A stretch of 14,778 nucleotides of DNA from CAZGVW01 sp964529265 (lineage in GTDB: Bacteria > Planctomycetota > Phycisphaerae > Phycisphaerales > UBA1924), in the NCBI GenBank assembly GCA_964529265.1, contig CAZGVW010000025.1, positions 1 through 14,778 on the forward strand, given 5' to 3'. The notes beneath the pieces were generated by a model. It made no database searches, was not told where the DNA came from, and worked only from the letters and a program-made list of their open reading frames with translations. The translations under genes were made by a program, and so were the position numbers. This document shows, in pieces, positions 10,424 to 14,778 of the stretch (positions within the stretch are counted from its first letter, which is position 1; each line of letters begins with the position of its first letter).

Positions 10424-10466
10424 AGTGGCACAGGCGTCCCCGCCTGTGTCGCCGCGAAGCGGCGAG
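10424..10466 (+). repeat. Two-hairpin interspersed repeat, copy 1
   Basis: AGTGG is followed by hairpin A, CACAGGCG and CGCCTGTG (10429-10436 / 10441-10448), here with a 4-nt TCCC loop instead of the usual TCC. Hairpin B follows without a gap: TCGCCGC-GAA-GCGGCGA (10449-10465), a perfect 7-bp stem. The element ends just before the AGAGAAGGG that serves as RBS of the next gene. Its location after a stop codon fits a REP-like element acting in mRNA 3'-end stability or termination. Confidence 0.85.
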
Positions 10467-10480
10467 AGAAGGGCTGTTTC

Positions 10481-11065
10481 GTGGTAAGGGGTCGAGCACT
10501 CGCATGGGCGACGTCGGTCGGGCGCTTCATCCTGGCGCTGAGCGGCCTGCTTCTCCTCACCGGCGCATCGCTGGCGCACACTCGCCCGACGTTCCTCCCG
10601 TTCCCGGAGGAGCTGCCGCCCCAAGTTGCATATCCCGAAGCCGCGCTTATCAACGGCACGATTCTGTCGGTCGCTCTTGATGAGTGCACTTCGGTCCGGC
10701 AGTCGTCCCTCTTCGACCGGTTTGGGCTTCGCGCTTTCGCCGTTCATTGCGCTTTGGCGTCTGTCGCCTTGTTCGATCTGCCAAGCATGACCACCGAGCC
10801 GAAGTGGCGCGCGGCAAGCCCCATCGCCATCGTGCTCTCCGACCATCGCGCCAACATCGCCATCCACCGCGGCGAAAACCCCTCCCTCTTCCTCTCCCTC
10901 CACGCCGCCTGGCTCTGGAGCGCCGGCGCACTCCTCCTCATCGCCCCCGCGCGACACATCCCCCGCGCCCTCCGCCGCCGAGCCACACACCTCTGCCCCA
11001 CCTGCGCCTACGACCTCCGCGGCCTCCCGCCCGAGGCGCCATGCCCCGAATGCGGCGCCCGCTGA
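10481..11065 (+). CDS. Small membrane protein with C-terminal zinc ribbon
   Basis: A 194-residue protein of unknown function. It starts at GTG (10481), seven bases after a GAGAAGGG RBS. Residues 1-32 look like a signal peptide or membrane anchor: basic RGR, then FILALSGLLLLTGASLA with a possible cleavage after SLA. About 105 residues follow that should lie outside the cytoplasm and match no family I know. A second membrane helix lies at 138-156 (LSLHAAWLWSAGALLLIAPA), then a basic RRR stretch and a zinc ribbon: CPTCAYDLRGLPPEAPCPEC, with Cys at 172, 175, 188 and 191. This CxYDLRG...CPECG ending is common on planctomycete membrane proteins. Positive-inside charge puts the ribbon in the cytoplasm. 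It sits between the S1 and thiamine genes, without overlap with either. Confidence 0.75.
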   Translation: MVRGRALAWATSVGRFILALSGLLLLTGASLAHTRPTFLPFPEELPPQVAYPEAALINGTILSVALDECTSVRQSSLFDRFGLRAFAVHCALASVALFDLPSMTTEPKWRAASPIAIVLSDHRANIAIHRGENPSLFLSLHAAWLWSAGALLLIAPARHIPRALRRRATHLCPTCAYDLRGLPPEAPCPECGAR

Positions 11066-11290
11066 CATTTCTCACGCTCCCGCTTCTGGCCTCTGCCTCT
11101 TCCTCTGCCTCTGCCTCTGCCCCTTCCTCTGCCTTTTCCTCTTCGTCTTCTCCTCTTCCTCGCCCTCTTCCCCTCTCTCCCTCTCCTGAATCACTTCCTT
11201 CCCGTCTTCCTCTGTCTTCCTCATTCCTTCTCCGTCTCCCTCCGTGTTCCTCCGGGTTCTTCCCCTCCGCGCTCCTCTGCGTTCCAGCAT
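11066..11290 (+). repeat. Polypyrimidine tract with hexanucleotide repeats
   Basis: Most of the stretch between the zinc-ribbon gene and the thiamine gene is C/T on the plus strand, with only scattered purines over about 200 nt. Positions 11091-11150 are ten consecutive six-base units of the pattern CTCTGC or CTCTTC with few changes. The second half (about 11220-11285) has looser units such as TCCTCCGTGTTCC and TCCTCTGCGTTCC. No TPP riboswitch signature was found in it, although it lies upstream of a thiamine gene. Confidence 0.8.
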
Positions 11291-11309
11291 CCCCGTACCA
11301 TGACGCGGG

Positions 11310-11711
11310 ATGTCCACCGCCCTCCGCCTCATCGACGCCAACGCCAATCGCGCCCGCGAAGCGCTCCGCGTCATGGAGGATGTCGCCCGCTTCTCCCTCG
11401 ATGACGCCGCGCTGTGCGCGGCACTGAAATCCCTCCGGCACGATCTCCGCGCCGCCCTCGAACCCCTCGAATCCCGCGGCAATCTCCTCGCCTGGCGCGA
11501 TTCCCCCGGCGACGTCGGCGCCACCATTTCCACGCACGCCGAAGGCGTCCGCCACAGCCTGCGCGACGTCGCCGCCGCGGCCGCCAAGCGCCTCACCGAG
11601 GCCCTCCGCGCGATCGAGGAATGCGCCAAGACGCTTGCCGCAGGCCGCGTCGGTGTCCGCCACGCCGAAGGCGATGCATCCGCCGGCTCACAACTTGCCG
11701 TACACGCCTAA
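11310..11711 (+). CDS. ThiD2 domain, N-terminal part of a ThiD2-ThiE protein cut by a stop codon
   Basis: 133 residues up to an in-frame TAA at 11709-11711. RLIDANANRAREALRVMEDVARF (6-28) is the signature of the ThiD2 family, a helical domain found in front of ThiE in planctomycetes and others. ThiD2 is proposed, mainly from genome context, to phosphorylate hydroxymethylpyrimidine (phosphate) in place of ThiD. HDLRAALEPL (44-53), GDVGATISTHAEG (67-79) and RLTEALRAIEECAK (94-107) also fit the family. The stop comes before the last helix of the domain: the same frame continues with AIRYRAYEAEKRLLLAL and then ThiE. The ATG at 11310 has no good RBS; a TACCAT box eight bases upstream could give a leaderless transcript. 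Everything up to the stop looks intact, so this is one broken gene rather than a naturally short one, unless the TAA is a sequence error. Confidence 0.8.
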   Translation: MSTALRLIDANANRAREALRVMEDVARFSLDDAALCAALKSLRHDLRAALEPLESRGNLLAWRDSPGDVGATISTHAEGVRHSLRDVAAAAAKRLTEALRAIEECAKTLAAGRVGVRHAEGDASAGSQLAVHA

Positions 11712-12461
11712 GCCATCCGCTACCGCGCCTACGAAGCGGAAAAACGCCTCCTCCTCGCCCTCCCGCCCTCCCGCGGCTGCTTCACCGGCTGGCGCCTCTG
11801 CGTCCTCATCACCGAATCGCTCTGCGCGCATCACCCCTGGCTCGATGTCGCGCGCCTGGCCATCCAGGGCGGCGCCGACTGCATCCAACTCCGCGAAAAA
11901 GGCCTCGAAGACGCCGAACTCCTCCGCCGCGCCCGCGCCCTCGTCGAACTGTCGCGCAGCGCCGCCGCGCGCACCGCCGATGGCGCCCGCGCTTCCGCGG
12001 CCGCCGTCGTCATCAACGACCGCGCCGATATCGCCCTCCTCGCCCGCGCCCATGGCGTCCACCTCGGCCAGGGAGACATGAGCGTCGAGGATGTGCGCCG
12101 CCTCGCCGGCTTCGATCTGCTCATCGGCGTCTCGACCTCGCGCATCGACGAGGCCCGCGCCGCCCGCTGCGCCGGCGCCGATTCCTGCGGCGCCGGCCCG
12201 ATGTTCGAATCCGCCACCAAACAGAAAGACCGCCTCGCCGGCCCCGCCTACCTGCGCGAATACCTCCGCGCCGATCCGCCCCTCCCCCCCGTCCTCGCCA
12301 TCAGCGGCGTCACGCCCGAGCGCATCCCCGAACTCGTGGCAGCCGCGGAAGGCCGCCCCTTCGGCGTCGCCGTGTCCGCCGCGGTGTGCAGCGCCAAAGA
12401 CCCCGCCGCCGCCACCGCGCGCTTGAGAGAAGACCTCGTTGTGTCGGATCCAGCGGCATAG
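11712..12461 (+). pseudogene. thiE: Thiamine-phosphate synthase (ThiE) half, in frame after the nonsense codon
   Basis: ThiE joins HMP-PP and thiazole phosphate to make thiamine phosphate. The same frame as the ThiD2 part continues without further stops for 249 codons to the TAG at 12459-12461. First comes the ThiD2 final helix (AIRYRAYEAEKRLLLAL), then from about 11790 a full ThiE barrel: WRLCVLITESLC, GGADCIQLREK, VVINDRADIALLARAHGVHLGQGDM, IGVSTSRIDEA, GADSCGAGPMFESATKQK and VLAISGVTPERI. No ATG, GTG or TTG occurs in frame between 11712 and the ATG at 12078, which is far inside the barrel, so it cannot start independently in a normal way. A gene caller would likely report only 12078-12461. 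Codon use and motifs are undamaged, so the lesion is recent, or an assembly error. The TAG stop lies inside a repeat hairpin. Confidence 0.8.
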
Positions 12462-12475
12462 GCGTCCCGCCTGTG
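12452..12475 (+). repeat. Two-hairpin interspersed repeat, copy 2 (hairpin A only)
   Basis: AGCGG is followed by CATAGGCG-TCC-CGCCTGTG (12457-12475), which pairs with one G-U wobble. Hairpin B is missing. The element supplies the end of thiE: the stop codon TAG (12459-12461) lies in its left arm. Confidence 0.7.
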
Positions 12476-12485
12476 GAAAGAAACC

Positions 12486-12527
12486 AGTGGCACAGGCGTC
12501 CCGCCTGTGTCGCCGCGAAGCGGCGAG
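12486..12527 (+). repeat. Two-hairpin interspersed repeat, copy 3
   Basis: This copy has both hairpins perfect. AGTGG precedes hairpin A CACAGGCG-TCC-CGCCTGTG (12491-12509), directly followed by hairpin B TCGCCGC-GAA-GCGGCGA (12510-12526). It is the best match to the family consensus and lies 21 nt from copy 4, which is in the opposite orientation. Confidence 0.9.
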
Positions 12528-12544
12528 GGAGTGGTCAGGTGCAT

Positions 12545-12588
12545 CGCTCGCGGCTGCGCCGCGACACAGGCGGGACGCCTATGCCACC
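12545..12588 (-). repeat. Two-hairpin interspersed repeat, copy 4 (inverted)
   Basis: On the minus strand it reads GGTGG, hairpin A CATAGGCG-TCC-CGCCTGTG, then hairpin B TCGCGGC-GCA-GCCGCGA. In hairpin B one C-G pair of copies 1 and 3 is replaced by G-C, so pairing is kept. With copy 3 it makes a long inverted pair that could fold as one large stem. Confidence 0.9.
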
Positions 12589-12621
12589 AGCCTGAACCCC
12601 CGTCGCACCCCACCGCCCCGC

Positions 12622-12627
12622 TACACT
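12622..12627 (+). promoter_or_regulatory. Possible -10 box placing transcription start at the M16 ATG
   Basis: TACACT lies seven bases before the ATG at 12635, where a -10 box would put the start of transcription on or next to the A of the ATG. No RBS is visible (the bases before ATG are CACCCCC) and no clear -35 is present. This suggests a leaderless mRNA, on a weak basis. Confidence 0.25.
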
Positions 12628-12634
12628 CACCCCC

Positions 12635-13855
12635 ATGCCCGTCACCTTCCACAAAACCACGCTCGACAACGGCCTCACCATCATCGCCGAGACCGACCCC
12701 GCCGCGCACACCGCCGCCTGCGGGTTCTTCGTGAAAACCGGCGCGCGCGACGAAGCCGGCCCCGTCATGGGCGTCTCACATTTCCTCGAGCACATGATGT
12801 TCAAGGGCACCGACCGCCGCAGCGCCGACGACGTGAACCGCGAGTTCGATGAGATCGGCGCCAACTACAACGCCTACACCTCGAGCGAAATCACCTGCTT
12901 CTACGCCACCGTCCTGCCCGAGCGCCTCCAGCACGCCGGCGATATCCTCGCCGATATCCTCCGCCCCGCCCTGCGCGAAGACGATTTCAACACCGAAAAG
13001 CCCGTCATCCTCGAAGAAATCGCCATGTACAAGGATAACCCCTTCTGGGTGCTCTACGAGGCGGTCGCGGAGCGGCATTACGGAGCGCACGCCATGGGCC
13101 ACCGCGTGCTCGGCACCGAAGGCACCATCCACGCCCTCGCCCGCGACCAGATGCGCGAGTATTTCGATCACCGCTACTCCGCCGACAACACCGTCGTCGC
13201 GCTCGCCGGCCGCCTCGATTTCCAGGAGCAGGTCGATCAGTTCCGGCGCCGCTGCGGCGCGTGGCGGCGCACCGGCGCGGCCCGCAACGCCCAGGCCCCG
13301 CGCGTCGGCAGCCAGCCCCTCACCCTCACCGATCCCAAAATCAACCGCGCGTACATGCTCATGCTCGCCTCCGCCCCCGCGGCCGACGACCCCCGCCGAT
13401 ACGCCGCCATGATGCTCGCCCGCGCCCTCGGCGACCCCGACAACAGCCGCCTGCACTGGGCCCTCATCGAAACCGGCCTCGCCGAGGAAGCCCAGTCGTC
13501 CTACGAGCCCCACGACGGCTGCGGCGATTTCTTCGTCTACGCCTCATGCCCGCCCGAGCGCGCCGATGAAGTGTGGGCCGTCGTCGAGAAGGAGTGCGCT
13601 GACCTCGCCCACACCACCTCCGAAGGCGACCTCGAAAAGATGCGCAGCAAACTCGCCACCGCCGTCACGCTCGCCGGCGAACGCCCCGGCGGCCGCATGC
13701 AGCGCCTCGGCAAGCTCTGGACCTACCTCGGCCGCCACCTCACGCTCGAAGAAGAACTGGAAGCCATCAACCGCGTCACGCTGAACGACGTGCGCTCGGT
13801 GTACGAGGCCTTCCCCTTCCAGCCCCGGACGGTGGGGAAACTCACGCCGGCATAG
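12635..13855 (+). CDS. M16 family zinc metalloprotease (processing-peptidase-like)
   Basis: A 406-residue single-unit M16B-type peptidase. The inverted zinc motif HFLEH is at residues 49-53, inside the typical GVSHFLEHMMFKGT context, and the third ligand is E128 in ILEEIAMYKD, about 75 residues on, as the family requires. The N-terminal domain also shows TLDNGLTI (9-16), FVKTGARDE and IGANYNAYTSSEIT (74-87). The inactive-like second domain runs from about 180, with RMQRLGKLWTYLGR near 350-365 in the place of the substrate-gripping Arg/Tyr segment. The length equals that of bacterial MPP-like peptidases, so it is complete. No signal peptide is seen, so it is probably cytoplasmic, degrading or trimming peptides. 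ATG at 12635 is used because the first strand (VTFHKTTLDNGL) begins right there. It is separated from thiE by the repeat cluster. Confidence 0.95.
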   Translation: MPVTFHKTTLDNGLTIIAETDPAAHTAACGFFVKTGARDEAGPVMGVSHFLEHMMFKGTDRRSADDVNREFDEIGANYNAYTSSEITCFYATVLPERLQHAGDILADILRPALREDDFNTEKPVILEEIAMYKDNPFWVLYEAVAERHYGAHAMGHRVLGTEGTIHALARDQMREYFDHRYSADNTVVALAGRLDFQEQVDQFRRRCGAWRRTGAARNAQAPRVGSQPLTLTDPKINRAYMLMLASAPAADDPRRYAAMMLARALGDPDNSRLHWALIETGLAEEAQSSYEPHDGCGDFFVYASCPPERADEVWAVVEKECADLAHTTSEGDLEKMRSKLATAVTLAGERPGGRMQRLGKLWTYLGRHLTLEEELEAINRVTLNDVRSVYEAFPFQPRTVGKLTPA

Positions 13856-13877
13856 CGCTTCAAGTCAAGTGGCGCCT

Positions 13878-13905
13878 GGCGGCGCAGGAGTCCCGCCTGT
13901 GTCGC
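13878..13905 (+). repeat. Two-hairpin interspersed repeat, copy 5 (degenerate)
   Basis: GGCGG precedes CGCAGGAG-TCC-CGCCTGTG (13883-13901), a decayed hairpin A with one wobble and one mismatch, then only TCGC of hairpin B. It lies 22 nt after the M16 stop codon and is followed 7 nt later by copy 6. Confidence 0.6.
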
Positions 13906-13912
13906 TGTCAGC

Positions 13913-13954
13913 AGTGGCACAGGCGTCCCGCCTGCGTCGCGGCGCAGCCGCGAG
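13913..13954 (+). repeat. Two-hairpin interspersed repeat, copy 6
   Basis: AGTGG, hairpin A CACAGGCG-TCC-CGCCTGCG (13918-13936, one A-C mismatch), then hairpin B TCGCGGC-GCA-GCCGCGA (13937-13953), the same flipped-pair version as copy 4. It lies between two convergent genes, so its stems could serve as a terminator in both directions. Confidence 0.85.
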
Positions 13955-13973
13955 GAGCCGCGCCGCGAGCCCA

Positions 13974-14519
13974 TCATCGCGCAAGCGCACCCATCAGTTC
14001 CCGCAGCGCCTCCATCCCCCGCCGCGTCTCCTCATGCCCCGCCGCATCCCCCTCCGCCAGCGCCAGCGCCCGCCGGCACTTCTCCATCGCCTTCGACGCC
14101 TCCCCGCTCAAATCGCACAGATTATCATATTGGTCCGCCAGCTTGATCAGCCGCGCCCGCCAGTCCGCCCGCCGAAGCCCCTCGTCATACGCCGGCTCGC
14201 GCACATCCTCGCGCAGCCGCATGTCCTTCGTCAGCGCCGCCACCAGGTCCGCCACCTCCGCGCCGAACCCCTCCAGAATGTCGTCGTAATCAGCGCCCGT
14301 GTCCTCGATCGTGTCGTGCAGCAGCGCCGCCGCGAGGCACGCCTCATCCGCGCACCCGAACACGTCGCGCAAAATCATGGCCACCCGAAACGGGTGCGCC
14401 ACGTACGGCGTCCGCCCATCCTTCCTCACCTGCCCCGCATGCGCCCGCGCCGCGAACGACGCCGCGCGCTGCCACGCACACGCGCCGCCCCCCGCGCCCG
14501 TCCCCTTGCGCCCCGCCAT
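13974..14519 (-). CDS. HD-domain phosphohydrolase, MESH1-like small (p)ppGpp hydrolase
   Basis: A 181-residue protein whose HD core has the RelA/SpoT hydrolase pattern: AARAHAGQVRKDGRTPYVAHP (H27 and H42), LAAALLHDTIEDTGADYDD (H68-D69, E72, D73) and LIKLADQYDNL with D129. These are the metal and catalytic positions of SpoT-type hydrolases, and the length equals that of stand-alone MESH1-type enzymes; no synthetase, TGS or ACT part is present. It would remove pyrophosphate from (p)ppGpp, or possibly act on NADPH as reported for animal MESH1. ATG at 14519 shares its A with the ispF stop (TGATG) and has GGAGAGGTGG upstream, so it is translationally coupled; the frame remains open upstream but only as a shadow of ispF. 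The first 15 residues are Gly-rich. It converges on the M16 gene. Confidence 0.88.
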   Translation of the reverse strand: MAGRKGTGAGGGACAWQRAASFAARAHAGQVRKDGRTPYVAHPFRVAMILRDVFGCADEACLAAALLHDTIEDTGADYDDILEGFGAEVADLVAALTKDMRLREDVREPAYDEGLRRADWRARLIKLADQYDNLCDLSGEASKAMEKCRRALALAEGDAAGHEETRRGMEALRELMGALAR

Positions 14520-14778
14520 CAATCCACCTCTCCCGCCGCCACTCCACCCCTCACCCGCCGCAGCAGCGCCACCACATGCGCCTCGATCGCCCGTCCCTCG
14601 CCCACCGCATCCACCTTCTCGTGCGTCTTCCCCTTCACGTTCACCGCGCCGATCGGCGCGCCCACCACCTCCGCGATGTTCCGACGCATCTTCTCCTTGT
14701 GCGGACCGATCTTCGGCCGCTCCAGAATGATCGTGCAGTCCAGGTTCTCCACCATCCACCCCGCCGCCCGCACCCGCC
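14519..14778 (-). CDS. ispF: 2-C-methyl-D-erythritol 2,4-cyclodiphosphate synthase, C-terminal part
   Basis: The last 86 codons of ispF; the 5' part lies beyond the window. IspF makes the cyclic diphosphate intermediate of the MEP isoprenoid pathway. GWMVENLDCTIILERPKIGPH, MRRNIAEVVG, VNVKGKTHEKVDAVGEGR and EAHVVALL match the C-terminal half of the family in order, including the K-x-T-x-E segment that contacts the cytidine nucleotide and the GEG turn. The GTG at 14773 is internal, not the start, because homology continues upstream. The stop TGA overlaps the ATG of the HD hydrolase by one base, so the two are cotranscribed. Confidence 0.93.
   Translation of the reverse strand, partial: RVRAAGWMVENLDCTIILERPKIGPHKEKMRRNIAEVVGAPIGAVNVKGKTHEKVDAVGEGRAIEAHVVALLRRVRGGVAAGEVD

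Noticed and set aside
11066..11309. TPP riboswitch before the thiamine gene
   Set aside because: The conserved CTGAGA and the later ACCTGATCTGG-type element are absent from this pyrimidine-rich stretch.
11041..11427. Frame starting MPRMRRPLTFLTLPLLASASS, resembling a signal peptide
   Set aside because: The rest is low-complexity Ser/Pro from the polypyrimidine tract, and it overlaps both the zinc-ribbon gene and more than 100 bases of the ThiD2 gene.
11414..12595. Plus-strand open frame of 393 codons, extremely Arg/Pro-rich
   Set aside because: It is the shifted frame of the ThiD2-ThiE gene and ends inside the repeat cluster; its composition is typical of a GC-rich shadow.
12507..12734. Small open frames across the repeats, giving peptides like HRRPACVAA
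   Set aside because: They are translations of the repeat element itself in different frames and have no support as genes.
12452..13954. Repeats considered as a CRISPR array
   Set aside because: Spacing is irregular, one copy is inverted, copies lie in separate intergenic gaps and no cas gene is present.

Overview
The window is GC-rich and most resembles a planctomycete, probably class Phycisphaerae. The supporting signs are a 23S rRNA gene standing alone with its own promoter and no 16S or tRNA beside it, a ThiD2-ThiE thiamine gene arrangement, a membrane protein ending in the C-P-x-C-x-Y-D-L-R-G ... C-P-E-C-G zinc ribbon common in that phylum, and a long PilM with extra C-terminal domains. 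The class-level assignment is an inference from gene content; no comparison was run.

Layout. Positions 1-2504 (minus) hold most of a 23S rRNA gene, whose 3' end lies outside the window. Positions 2505-2943 are its leader, with a good -35/-10 promoter and two boxA-like antitermination sites. Positions 2944-8458 (minus) are a three-gene operon with 4-nt start/stop overlaps: PilM fused to a PilN-like membrane part, a PilO-like protein, and a third single-pass membrane protein of unknown family. Together they look like the inner-membrane alignment platform of a type IV pilus or type II secretion machine. Positions 8459-8885 form a divergent promoter region.

Positions 8886-13855 (plus) hold a four-domain S1 RNA-binding protein, a small membrane zinc-ribbon protein, a polypyrimidine tract, a ThiD2-ThiE gene broken by one in-frame TAA, and an M16 zinc protease. 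The last part (minus) holds a small MESH1-like HD hydrolase overlapping the end of ispF, which runs off the window.

The most unusual feature is a family of short interspersed elements lying after the + strand genes, at about 10424, 12452, 12486, 12545 (inverted), 13878 and 13913. A full copy folds into two adjacent hairpins, and one base pair of the second hairpin is swapped in a compensatory way between copies. They look like REP/BIME elements. The second notable point is the nonsense codon between the ThiD2 core and ThiE, with the reading frame otherwise intact on both sides.
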